Assembly (NCBI RefSeq): GCF_029873635.1
Contig: NC_080419.1
Location: forward strand, 72,962,597 to 73,026,596
DNA length: 64,000 bases
Direction: 5' to 3'
Source of the DNA: Malania oleifera
Lineage: Eukaryota > Streptophyta > Magnoliopsida > Santalales > Ximeniaceae
In this document: piece by piece, positions 1-12,139 of the stretch
Numbering within the stretch: the stretch's first letter is position 1
Layout of the letters: each line of letters starts with the position of its first letter
The notes under the pieces: model-generated
Seen by the model: only the letters and a program-made list of their open reading frames with translations
Told to the model about the DNA's origin: nothing
Databases searched by the model: none
Program-made: the position numbers and the translations under genes

Positions 1-83
1 TTCTTATAAAGTGATTTTAATCATCCTTGTAAGAGCTTGAATATCTAATCTATTTTCTGGGTATATGCTTGACAGATATATAT

Positions 84-123
<40 letters not shown>

Positions 124-476
124 TTTTATTTTCACGTTTTTGGCTGTGATTTGAGAAAAAAAAAAGGGGGGGGGGGGGGGGGGGAAGAGAGAGAACATGA
201 ATGATGGGTCAATTGGAATATACATGGTAATCCTCAGGGCAAACTATCTTAAGGGGTTTTCTTTTTCTTTTCTTGTCTTTTCCTTCAGCAATATTTTCCT
301 ATCAACAAGATTTGGACTGGCTGATTCAATTTTATTCCTTCCCTGCTCCAATTGAAACCCATGGCATCCCAAACTCACTTTATTATGCTTGCTTACAGAT
401 TCTCAGTGGAAACATCACATATAAAAAGTGTATGTATATACACAATTAAGTGTAACCATATTAATTAACCTCATGG
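1..476. other. 3' flank of the permease gene, AT-rich
   Basis: No coding signal. It holds a TA microsatellite (about 84-120), a poly-A/poly-G run (about 156-184) and, for the minus-strand permease that ends at 477, AATAAA-like poly(A) signals read on the minus strand at 379-384 and about 330-335. These lie 90-150 bases past the stop codon, a plausible 3' UTR length. Confidence 0.5.
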
Positions 477-3125
477 TTATTCCTTAGACTTGAAGGGTTT
501 GTAGGTATGGAAGGCCTCATTGAGGCCCTGGATTGAACCACAGGCAGCAGCCACGGCCAGGAGCAAGCATGCCAAGTTGAGCACCTGCAACCCGACCCAC
601 CGGAATGTTCGCCGCTTGATTTGCTTTTGCGCAATGCACATCTCCACAGGGAAGTACACCGTCATTGGCCAGTACCCGATCGCCCCGAGGAGTGCGATGA
701 TTTCGTTGAAGAAGGGCAGCGCCATAGCCACCATTGTCACCGTCGCAACAAATGCACTTCTCCAGGTTAGCCTTAACAAGCTGATCCTCAAGTTGATCTT
801 ACCAATGCTTATTGGATACTCATATTTTACAAACTTCGACTTATGCCACCTTGTGCTAGCCCACGACTCGAACGCGCTAAATACTGGTTGCGCATTTACC
901 TGTTCCATATTTAAATGGTTTAGAAATTCCAGTTAACTCGCTAGCTAGTTAGTTGATGTAGCAGTCTAGATCAGAAATTCTATGTTAATTAGTACTTTCA
1001 GTTGTCCATTGGAGAAAGAAATTAAATCTCAGAATGTTATAGCGAGTTACGTTTCTTTTTCCGGTAGTTTCTCGGCAGCGGATGGGACAGAGTTTTGGTA
1101 CAGAGAGAGTAAGGCAGACTAGCATAGTATTAAGGTTGGGGTTTCAAAATGGCTTGGACTGATCAGAAAACAATTTGTAGTTGATTTCAAAGCAAAACTA
1201 TTCTTAATGCAGATAATCAAAATAATGCCCCAACTTTTGTAAATTAATTTGCTAATACTTTGTGCCTGCAACCTTACTGCAGGGGACAATTCCATCAAAT
1301 TCCCAATCACATGTTAATGTTTGGATTGTTTGTGATGTAACCTGGTATGCTCCAGCTAGGTGCACCACAATGAAAACGTTAGCCAAGTCGATCAGCCAGA
1401 AGGGCTCGTCGAATCCAAACCCGGTGAGCATGTTCTCTGGCGCGTTGCTCCCAAATGCAGCATACCCGAAGCAACCGCACATCACATAGAATGTCGTCGT
1501 CGTTAACACCCCGATCAGGTTAGCCTTCTTCATCACTTTGTTTTCCGGCGGTGAGGATTTTAGTGTGTCCTGAGAAATCAAAGAAATGCAGTTTGAAACT
1601 AGTTTAATTCTTGCATTCTCTAACTTAATTGATAATATTGTTGATTATGATGAGCAAGTTTGGGTTATTACTTGGATTTCGATAAGAATTTGGGAATAAG
1701 TGAAAGCAAATGCAATGTCTCCGAATGCTCTGAACATGCTCCAAGTTTTCTGAGCTGCAGATAAGTTCGCTCCTACTTCTGATCCTTTTAGGGACGTCCT
1801 CTTTCCTTGCCCTGTTCAGTCACTCAGTGAGTCATTTTGCTTCTCTTTAGGTGGGCTGCAAGCCCATGAAATTGTACGTTACAAGTGCAGGCCCAGCCTA
1901 TTTGCTTATCTGAGCTTTTGACAACCCAGCAAAAATTTGTAGCTCAATTGGTAAAATGTTCTAGAGTAGTACTAACCTTCAACATTGTGTCAATAGTCTA
2001 GTGGAACCCATTTTTGGGCCGGAAGCCCGTTAATTTTTCATTAGGTTGGGTGGCATGGAGGGCAAGGCCTGGTGCCCCCGCCAAAGCTAGCTAATACATA
2101 TAGACATTTTCATTTTTATGATAATGGAAGGTCCAACCAACTTGACGAGCCACTTAGCCAGCTCCAAAACACCTAGCACAATTGGCTCGATTTATATTAA
2201 TGGCTACCTTCCATTATTTTATATGCCCAAGTCTTCGTTCCCTAATACAGAATCATGATATGTTCACACATCTTATCTCTAATGTTCTCATATATCAAAG
2301 TGGCCACACTTGACAGTACCCTTAGGATGACTTTGATATTAAATATTAAATATTGTAAAGTATTTTTTACTTTAGCCTATTATGCCTTACATTTTTATCC
2401 CATAAAAAGTGTATTACGAAATTGAAACCTACTCCATGCATCCTGGCCAAGACTTGCCCCCAAATAAACACATGACGTGGGACCCCCCTTTTCCAAAAAT
2501 TAGGCAGTCACATTTTGAAATCCAATCAATTATCTCGTATGATTTTCAATAAGTGATTCGAACTTTCAAAACATATATATCATTCAAAATTCAATGATCT
2601 AATTGATTGTTTAAAATGTGATATGATTTGGCAGTTGAACCTAATGATGATTTAAGATTTTGATTAATTGTATAAAATGTGACATGCCTGACCTAATTAA
2701 TAATTAATTTTGGTGACTGGAATGCATAAATTAAGAACAATGAAATACCTGAGATGAGTTTTGCAATGGTAAGTCCGGTGCCAATAGAGGCATATCCAAA
2801 AGACATGAGGGCGGCAATGGCGGAGAGCCATGCCAGCTTGTGAAAGTTTGGGATCTGAGACAGGAAAATTTCAAAAACACCCAACCCTATTATATACGGA
2901 TTGCCGGAGTACCTGCATTCTGCCTCCCGCCCTCTCTTGTAGTGGCAATTCGATTTCCTTATGGCCCTGCATGCATGCATCCATCCGTGCATGTGCATAA
3001 ACACACACACATATCAATCTGACTAGCTGTTAGGTCCTGCTTCATCTCAATTCTAAATCACATATGCTAACTCCCTATACTTACAATGTATAATATATAT
3101 CATATGCATGCATGATACCCAAGTA

Positions 3126-3174
<49 letters not shown>

Positions 3175-3379
3175 AACAAGTTCATAATCCTTATTTTGTA
3201 CATGAATATATATGAATGTGGATAATTAACTAACTTACACCATGCTGAGGGATGCAGTGATAGTGTAACCAATTATCATCCCAGTGAGGTTGGCATATTG
3301 AACTGATCCACAAGCGAAGGACATCGCTCCACCTGGTTATGATCATCATTAATAATAATAATTATACATTGAAAAAAAT

Positions 3380-3431
<52 letters not shown>

Positions 3432-4514
3432 TTATCATCATCTGTTTCAAGGTAGCAGCAATGGTACCTAGGTAGGAGTTGACAGTCTGCATATAAGTGT
3501 AGTTCCGTGAACCAGACAGGGGTTGGGGGGACCTGTAGCAATCAGCAAGGAGACTGGAAGTGTAGAAAGTGATGCAGGCGAAGACGAGGATGGTGAAAAC
3601 TCCAGCTGCCCATCCCAGCTGCGCCACTCCCCACGCCAATGACAGCACCCCTGACCCTATCACCGTTGTTATTATGTGCGCGCTTGCCGTCCACACCGTC
3701 CCTGCACCCATGCATTAACTAGCTAGCTTGGTAACTGTCTATATGCTTAATGCACCTCTTCTTCTTTACTTAAATTAAAATTCCTAGCTAGCTTTCGAGC
3801 CGTTGATGTGAATTACATGCAATATCCCAAACATGCATTATTAACATATGCCATACTTTATAAGAAACAGAGTCGATCATATCGCCATTAATCAAGCTGC
3901 ACCCCAAATCACAACATGCATGCATGCAATTTCTGCATGCTGATGGCCGGCTGGCCATGGATAATTAGAGAGAAATACTTTAAAGCAATTTTTTCTTTAC
4001 GTCATCTCTGGAACCTACTAGTTAATTAAAATTTAGACACATAAAAATTGAAGATATGTCTCGAGGTAAATCTCAATTCATGACTTGAGTTACAACATTT
4101 TAGTCAAGACTAAACATTTATGTAAGATTTTGTGCGTAATGCATGCATTCCGAATCTTACATGAAAAAATTACAAGTCTCTTTATCAAGTGTAAATAATT
4201 GAAAGTGTTCGTACATTATTGAGAACTTTACATCAATTAATATATGCATATTTCATGACTTTTTTTGGTTGTTGTTGTTGTTATTTTAGGTTTATTTGAC
4301 ACTGATATTGCAGTTACAATTGATATTTACTTATAATCCTATCTTGTCTTTGAATTTTCATTTATAGAGAACCTAAATTTCTAAAGGTATAAATACTCTC
4401 GATGAAATGAACAACATAAGAAGAAAAGAAAAAGTAGAGGGTAGTCGAATCCTTTTTAAGAGCATGACCAGTCATATATATAGGTTAAGCTCACCCTTTT
4501 AGCCAATCTTATTA

Positions 4515-4545
<31 letters not shown>

Positions 4546-6144
4546 ACACACGTGTTGCATTAACATAAACTAATTAGCACACTTAGCCTAACCTAGCCTC
4601 TCTAGGCCACAAAACATACTCGGCTATTGTAAGAAATTCATTATCACTGAAAATCTTTCAATTGCATAAAATATGATAGTATTGTAATATTAGTCAAATA
4701 CAACAAAGTGTTAGAACCTTAAACTTCAAATATGAAAATCTTATATTCTCGTCAATGTCCCACAAGACATTAATTATATGTTCTCATAGTACATATGAAG
4801 GGAATAAAATCGAATTATCACTTGATATTTGCATATTTTTATTTCATCGCATTCTTATAACTTCAATCAAACAATATTTCATTATCCATGTTTTGGCCTT
4901 CTACTCTTCATGGATTGGATGAGTTGATTAAAACACCAAATTTTCCCTATAACAAAAAACAAATTAAATGAAAATAAAAAGAGTGTAAATTAAGTAACTA
5001 TGAAAATAAAATGACAAGAAAGAACTATTTAAAGTAGCTCTTTTGCTTTTGAAAAATAAGTTGGTGTGAAAAGGTTATTATTCTCATAATTAAGTTCATG
5101 TGAGTACAATGATAGAACTATAATTATTTGAATAATCACATATATATATATATATATATATATCTGTGTGTGTGTGTGTGTGCGCGCGCGCGCGCGCTGC
5201 AAATCGACGATTCTTGCTTTTTAGAGTATTGATAGAGGGTGCCACATTTTTGTCGTTTTAATATTTTTTTTTTAAAAAAAAGTTTCATAAGTAAACCCAC
5301 ATACACTATTATTGAATATACAATGTATGCTTGTCACATGAAATTAAGTAGCTTAAGCTATCAAGTTTGCTATTTTTGGACTATAAATTCATTGAATTTT
5401 GATATAATTGATGAAATAAGTTTTTGTATCATTTTCAATATTAAAAATTATGTGCACATAAATACATTAATCCTATTGCACCATTGATCGACGACAAAAG
5501 TTAAAGTATACTTTGGCTACAAAGATTCGCATTAGTCAAGTATTCTACACTTTTGGATCTATACAAGAATTCATATATATAAAATAAATCATTGTGTGTT
5601 AAAATTCTAATCAAATGATGAAAAAGTCCAAAAAGACAATCAAAAGTCAGATTGTATGATCTTGTTGTGCATAAAACTATATCAAACCAAAATCACTTAA
5701 ATTTCTTTTATCCTGCCAATTGAATGCCAATGTTTTAGCTAGGATGTGCAGCACATATAAATTTGCGGTTTGAAAACCTATCGGGTATAAGTGAAGATTT
5801 AATATTGCCAACGTGCACATGTCTAGCTAGCTTGCATAAAAATAATTAGAATAATAATTTTGAGAAACTTTAGTGTAACAAATTAAATGTGTTCTCATTG
5901 TATTTGGTGCAATGATTATACTTTAATGTTAAACTTTAATTTAAATTTCTCCCCAGTCAAGAATAAAAGAGTCATCCAATGGGAAGACTGAAGAGGATAG
6001 TTTTAAACAAACTTCATGTATATATATATATATATACATATATATTCCTAAACGTTGGAAAGTGCAAAGAAATTTGATTATTTTTCCAAATAAGAAGGCC
6101 ATTAGATTGAAATCTATTAAGCATAAGCCTGAACCATACTCATG

Positions 6145-6188
<44 letters not shown>

Positions 6189-6570
6189 CAGAAATAAAAT
6201 GAATGAGGAAATGTTTGGAAGCTATTAATTAGCATGCAAGTGATCTCATTTTTTTTTTCTTTACTTTCATATTTTAGTCATTTTTGTAAGGGATTAAATG
6301 CTCCAACTCATCAGAATTAAAGGAAGACCCAAATGCAATTACAGGAAGAGAATTAAAATTAAAAAAAAAAAACAGAGCAACAATTAACCAGTTATATTAT
6401 AAATAATGTGTCAGTGTGTGTGTACAGAGAGAGAGAGAGAGAGAGAGAGGTACCAGTTCTTCTGGGCCTTCCATCATCATCTAAATCTGTAGCTGCAACT
6501 TTGTCGGCATCCATGCTAGATTCACAATTAGACTCCTCATTCTGGAATTCATGATCATCTACGACATTGC

Positions 6571-6574
<4 letters not shown>
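477..6574 (-). CDS. AAP: Amino acid permease, AAP family (complete, 7 exons)
   Basis: Proton-coupled amino acid symporter of the plant AAP branch (Aa_trans family), expected in the plasma membrane for phloem loading or import. I joined seven exons by GT-AG borders and reading phase: 6574-6454, 3701-3468, 3332-3239, 2966-2749, 1811-1672, 1569-1342 and 899-477. They give 485 aa, the usual AAP length, with no stop or frameshift. The N-terminus is hydrophilic and acidic. Family motifs follow in order: GSGVLSLAWGVAQLGW in the first membrane segment, NYTYMQTV, GYTITASLSMV, LSQIPNFHKLAWLS, GDIAFAFTYSQILIEIQ, GCFGYAAFG, NMLTGFGF, and a C-terminal AAACGSIQG segment. About ten to eleven hydrophobic segments are visible. 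The ATG at 6574 is chosen because the acidic leader and the GRPRRTG junction match the family. The first intron is 2.75 kb and full of TA/CT repeats. Which AAP paralogue this is cannot be decided from the sequence alone. Confidence 0.95.

Positions 6575-6637
<63 letters not shown>
6575..6637 (-). repeat. (GA)n 5' leader abutting the permease start codon
   Basis: An uninterrupted CT run on the plus strand, hence about 31 GA dinucleotides on the coding strand. It ends directly at the permease ATG (6574). It is almost certainly transcribed as 5' UTR. GA-rich leaders are known binding sites for plant BPC/GAGA-binding factors; any role here is inference. Being a microsatellite, its length should vary between alleles. 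Confidence 0.8.
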
Positions 6638-6640
<3 letters not shown>

Positions 6641-6690
6641 TGTTTCTCTTGCCTGTTCTCTCTATGTCCCTATCTCTCTCTCTACACACA

Positions 6691-6696
6691 TTTATA
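6691..6696 (-). promoter_or_regulatory. Candidate TATA box of the permease gene
   Basis: TATAAA on the minus strand (within GTATAAATGTG), about 117 bases upstream of the start codon and upstream of the GA leader. The spacing suits a leader of about 80-90 nt. No transcript evidence is available. Confidence 0.45.
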
Positions 6697-6699
6697 CAA

Positions 6700-8037
6700 G
6701 TGGGAATAGGTACAGTTAGCACGCAGATAATACTTTTAAATGAAGGGCGCCTTTCTATATATTTATGTTAGCATGGAGGAGTATATGAGTAGTCTTGATA
6801 CACATGATTGAACATTAACTTGACCCAAAAATTTAAGCTTATCGAGTTTTAGGCCCAACCATGTATATAACTACTCATCGTTCACTTAATTTTATAATAT
6901 AAGACAAACTCACAATTAAAATTCTCAACAATTTACTCATGTAGCTTGAGAATTGAATATAATTTTTGAAGGTAAATTCTTGGGTATCTAGCCAGGGCAT
7001 CACTTCAAGATGAGGGACATTTCTTAAAACCCCAAACCTCGTTTGCAACTTTAAAAAAAAAAAAAAAATGCTTACTTTTTCAGGCATGTTAAAAAGTGAA
7101 AAGAAAATAAATTATATCCTAATTAAATATTATCAAACAAAAATTTAATTATGTGCTGCAATTTATTAATATTTTTTTTAAAAAAGAGAACCATTATATA
7201 TGAATAAAATAATTTTAATTTTTAGTGATATAAATACAATGGAAAAGTAATTTTCAATATATTGAGCCTAATTATTTTTATTGAACCACGAGATATAAGA
7301 AATAGTATTTTCATGTAAGATTTAGGAATTGTCTGGTTATATCATCTTTGGAATGGGTGAATTTCTAACTTGTCATGACTCATGATAATCTGCTCCTCCT
7401 AAGTATTTCATACATTGTATCTAACTTTTTCTTTGCTATTTAGCTGCAAAAATTTTCAATTGAAAAACATTAATGAAGATATATTATATGGTTCCTTCAT
7501 GCATCTCAATTAAAGATAGGTAGGTTTAGCGAACCTTGCACTAAAATTGAACCAAAAAAAAAAACAAGTAGGAAGGTGGCATTTATATAGAGGAGAAAAA
7601 TTGAGTGAGCAAGCAAATGAAACCTCATCTGAGTAGTGTGAGCCAACCAGAGTGCATGCAGCTTAGCCTCCTGCATTCCCAATAAAAGAAAACGAAAATC
7701 AAAACAATAAAACAATAATTATATATATATATATGACACTTAGGTAATGTTTGGGATCATGAGTTTGGGACTTTGATTTGGATTTGAACAAAACTCACTA
7801 TAATTTTATATTATATTTTATCCAAATCTACACAAATTCAACTTCAAGTCAATTCATATTTCAAATGCACAATCGAAAATGAAAAAAAAAAAGATTATTA
7901 AGCTTTCTAATTTGCCTACATATTTTTGTAAGTTAGGTGCGCAAATATTTTGTTTGATTTGATTGGCTCCACACTTTAATTGCAAAATTATTAAAAAAAT
8001 AACAAATTAGGAAATGAAAAAACAAAATGACATCTTT

Positions 8038-8077
<40 letters not shown>

Positions 8078-8235
8078 ATCTCTATATTTAAACATTTTCA
8101 TTTTTTTTTTTTTTGGCTTTCTAATGAATTTCATTGAAAATAAATTGCTTTCGAAGATCTCTAACACAATCAAATACATATAATTTATGATCATATTATT
8201 GAGATGTTCCCAAATTATAAAATTGTCATCACCAT
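6700..8235. other. Upstream region of the permease, no gene seen
   Basis: AT-rich DNA with poly-A/T and TA tracts (7725-7732, 8041-8075). Short open frames here are low-complexity and not gene-like. Around 7740-7875 there is a weakly fold-back segment rich in GATTTGGATTTG and its complement, similar in style to the MITE at about 41790. Confidence 0.4.
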
Positions 8236-9281
8236 TTAAATTGTTTTAATCACTTTGTTTTTCTTCTCTCTTCCACAACATGTAATATATGCACAAATGG
8301 CGTAAATTTAGCCGTATATTTACTATTCAAATATCACACTTTAATTACTTATCCACTGCTTTATACAGTTTTAATGTACACATAATACAATATGTATAAA
8401 ATAATGAATAAATATAATGTAATATTTAATAAATAAATGTAGCATATATAGAGCTAGATACTAGGGTTAACAAGTCATTCATAAAGACTTGTTGGGGATA
8501 AGAAATAAGTGAGTATGTCCAAGATTCATGGATTCCAATTAAGTCAACTCAAAGATTCTTCTTGCTCTAGTTGCCAAGGGTAGGCACACACTAAAGATGC
8601 AGCCACTTAAATTGTTTTGATCACTTTGTTTTCCTTCTCTCTCCCGCAACATGTAATATTTGCACAAATCGCATAAATTTAATATTATACTTGCTATTCA
8701 AAATCACACTTTAATTATTTATCTAATCAGTTGTACTGTATGCATAAAACAATGAATAAATAAAAGGTAATCAGGTGGCAGATTTCTTGGCTCGTTAAGG
8801 TGAGTGAGGCAAAAGGAGGAGATATTTTGTAAGTGATGTGCTACCGAGTAAAATGAGAGGTCGTATTCCAAACCTTTTTTTTAATATTTCACATCATTTG
8901 GTTTTCTTTTGATTTTTGCTTATGTTTGATTTGTTTGGTTTTGGCTCCATATAAACATGTTTAGATTGGTTTATTAGGATTAGTATATTGGTATTTGTTT
9001 ATTGGTTTTGATGTCTGTGATGATTTTTATAGTTTATATGTAAATCCCATATGTCCTGCTTGTTACTACGGTTTTCCTCCGCCGTAAACCATAACTATCA
9101 ATAAAATCGGGATTTTGTTATAATATATATATGAGCTAGATTCTAGGGTTAACAAGTCATTCATAAAGGCTTGTTGGGGATAAGAAATACGTGAGCTATG
9201 CCCAAGATTCATGCATCCCAATTAGTTAAGTCAACTCTAATTGCCCAGGGTAGGCACAGGCTAAAGATGCAGCCACTTAGC
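8236..9281. repeat. Tandem duplication, second copy split by a LINE end
   Basis: Two direct copies of a unit of about 310-370 bp: 8236-8606 and 8607-9281. Both run from an AAATTGTTTT-ATCACTTTG start, through CAACATGTAATAT, to AAGATGCAGCCACTT. Landmark pairs are CTAGGGTTAACAAGTCATTC at about 8463 and about 9142. The second copy is interrupted at about 8765-9127 by unrelated sequence described separately. No gene is visible. Confidence 0.8.
8765..9127 (+). mobile_element. 5'-truncated LINE 3' end (L1-like)
   Basis: This insertion breaks the second copy of the local duplication. Its left end reads NQVADFLAR on the plus strand, like the C-terminal end of the RNase H domain carried by plant L1-type LINEs, then a stop. 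The remainder is a T-rich 3' UTR ending in CAATAAAATC. A TTCCTCCGCC block about 50 bases from the end is shared with the segment at 9950-10400, which supports one LINE family. Confidence 0.5.
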
Positions 9282-9949
9282 TAGCTAGTTTCTTCCTTAG
9301 TTTTTGCCTGCCTAACTTGTAAACTTTTTGCCCTCTTCAAACTTTTAGTTGCTTCCTGCGTGTTGTGTCGTGTGTTTGTGTGCAGCATAGACTATGGTTA
9401 AAAGTTCATCATTCGATCAACCCATTAGCATCTTATCTTATAGTTTAATCCACTGATGTCATCAGTTATTTACGCACATATGCAACTTTAATTTTAAAGC
9501 TTTAATTGGCGATGCATACAGCAACTTGCAGGCATGTGTTCCATATCTGCTGTCTTCATGTATGAGCACTTTGTGCAGCTCAACCACTCCAACCGCTCGA
9601 ACACCTTCCGCAATATATGTATTTATCAATGTGGACGGGCAGACATTTTTGGCCGGTGTTACTTCTCCTCTGCTTATCCAAACTCGTTGACCTAAACCCT
9701 ATAAACAACCTTGGATTTGGAACTCATCAATGCAAGTTTAAGAGAAGTTTCAAATTTTTTAAAATTGTTTATGTCCTTCCACGATATTTAGGATGTCTCG
9801 GACTCGGACAAATAATTGTTGGGAAGAATATGTAAAACAACAATCCCTCAAATAGTTCTATTTAATTAAAAATTAAGTATCTTTTGAAGTGATGATATGA
9901 TTGAGACGAGCAAATACTGGATTGGTTGTAAGTAGACTTGTTATGCTAG
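9282..9949. other. Unassigned intergenic DNA
   Basis: Non-repetitive AT-rich sequence between the local duplication and a LINE-like tail. The 72-codon open frame at 9617-9835 has no recognisable domain, and I do not call it a gene. Confidence 0.35.
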
Positions 9950-10405
9950 CTTTCGTCAAAGGTATAAGGTTAGGGATTATGAGAAAGTTGTGGAAATCGT
10001 AAAAAAGGGAAAGCAAATGAAGGAGGTGATGGGAACTAAACTAGAAGAGATAAGAGAGGGAGAGAGAAAAGAATAGAGTTTTAAGGAAGTATAGGTAAAA
10101 AGAGATAGAAATAAACTAATAAAATTTTTGTTTAGTTGGTTTAAATTTTTTTATTTTAGTTTATTTTTTTATTTTTGTTTTTGTTAGGTTTGTTTAGATT
10201 TATTTCTTATTTAGCTTTGGTAGGATTTATAGTCATGTTTTGGTTGGTTGTTGGTATTGTTTTTAGGAGACCTTTAATGTCTTTTTTATCTGTAATCTCC
10301 CAATGATTGTCATGTAATCACGGTATTCCTCCGCCAAAAGTGAGAGTATATTAATAAATAATTGGAAGTGTCGCCCTCCATTAATTGGAAAAAAAAAAAA
10401 AAAAA
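9950..10405 (+). mobile_element. LINE-like 3' UTR with poly-A tail
   Basis: A purine-rich then T-rich segment ends in a 20-base poly-A run at about 10388-10407. It contains CACGGTATTCCTCCGCC, matching the block near the end of the 8765-9127 insertion. No coding remnant is left. It is read as a heavily 5'-truncated copy of the same LINE family; the left edge is uncertain. Confidence 0.4.
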
Positions 10406-10409
10406 AAGT

Positions 10410-10985
10410 TGTGTAGAAGTCAAAGTGATAATTGTTTGTCATATTACATGAATTAAGTTAAATGTGTTGAAGGTCCATTACAATTGAAACTGTCACATAT
10501 TTATACCCTCCTTAAGTCAAACTTAGATTTACATTTTACCTCAAATTGTGCCCAAATCATAGTTACAATTGCAAGTCATTAATTTAAAGCATTTAAAGAT
10601 CTAGTCGTGAACTAAGACCATTTCTAAACATTAATGGTCCAATTATTATAGTTGACTCTCCTATTCAATGGATTGCTTCCTTGGAATATTTTGGGTACGT
10701 TCCCTACGCCATTCACTAGGGGGCAATGCACCATGCATTTGAGAGGTATATTAATCCTTTCAACAGCATAAATATGTGATAGTCACATAAATGAAGGGGT
10801 ATAAACGAGTCAGCATCCCACTATGGCAATTTCCTTTTAGCCATCCAAAAGTTGATTTAGCCTTGCACAACTAGGGCTATGCTACTTTCCACTTAGTTCC
10901 TAAAATGGTTTGGCGATTTCTTAAGGGGATCTTTTTCACTAAATCGCTCACACGACAACTATTGCTTGGTCTTCATTCCTTCTCT
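10410..10985. other. Left flank of the CACTA element
   Basis: No coding signal. The last three bases, TCT at 10983-10985, are the left target-site duplication of the CACTA element. Confidence 0.5.
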
Positions 10986-11009
10986 CACTACAAAAAAAAC
11001 TGGATTTAG

Positions 11010-11755
11010 TGACGAAATTAAGTATTAGTGACAGTTTTAATTTTGTCACTAAAAGTGCGTATTAGTGATGGTTTTTAGAAACCATCACCACTAGTGTAAG
11101 TATTCATGACGGCTTTCAAAACTGTCACTAATAAGGTAATTTTAGTGACGAAATTAAAACTGTCACTTATACTTTTATCACTAAAACCCAATTTTCCCGC
11201 TCAAAACATCGCGGGAAACCACTTTTCGTATGGAAACTATCCCAAAAAAATACTAGCGACATTTCCTGGGGTATTAGTGACAAATTCAAAGTGTTAATAA
11301 AAGGCACTTATTAGTGATGGTTAATTAACCGTCACTAATAGTATTATATTAGTAACGGTTCTATAAGCCATTACTAATAATGCATGTTGACTGTGAAAAA
11401 GTCAACAATATTGTGATGGTTCCTAAAAATTGTCACTACTAATACATTATTAGTAACGATTCTTCTAAACTGTCACTAATAGTCTTATATTAGTAACGGT
11501 TTATAGAACTGTCACTAATAGTACTTTTGTTGACTGGGAAAAAGTCAACAATATTAGTGACAGTTTATTAGAACCGTTACGAATAGCCTATTATTAGCGA
11601 CAAATTTGGTAAACCATCACTAATAGTTTTTTCTTTTAAAAAATATAAGAATAATTTATTTAACTATATTAGTGACGGTTTAGAAAAATAGTCACTAATA
11701 ATCTTATATTAGTAACAGTTTATGGAACCATCACTAATAACTAAAACAAGTAGTT
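11010..11755. repeat. 5' subterminal repeat array of the CACTA element
   Basis: At least a dozen copies of a TTAGTGACGGTTT-like unit and its complement AAACCGTCACTAATA, many paired as short palindromes. Two copies of GTTGACTG-GAAAAAGTCAACAATA (about 11385 and 11528) repeat a longer block. No gene is present. Confidence 0.85.
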
Positions 11756-12139
11756 TATCTTACAGATAATCCAAACCTAAAGATTAGGCCTTCCTACAGA
11801 AACAAAGATGACCAAGGAATCACCTCATTGTTCCAAACAAACATATCAGCCCCATTAGTGTTCTAAATCACCTAAGTGGCCAAGATGCTACCCAAAATCA
11901 TGTACATTTTGAATGAGCAATTTAAGAGATAAGCGATACATAATTCAAACTAGGATTTGGTCAAGTATCCAAACAGATTCCAAAATCTGGGTGTCATCCC
12001 CCAAAATCACTCTAGTTTCCAAAGCACCGCCCTAAGAGCAAAGTTGCTGGCTAGTGAAGCAAATACACACTCGCTCAGTACTAGGGGAGGTAAAGCTCTG
12101 ACATCCTGCAATTTTCAATTTAAACCAAAGAAAACAACT

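Noticed and set aside
520-936. 138-codon open frame on the plus strand
   Set aside because: It is the antisense shadow of the last permease exon (899-477), whose minus-strand protein matches the AAP family.
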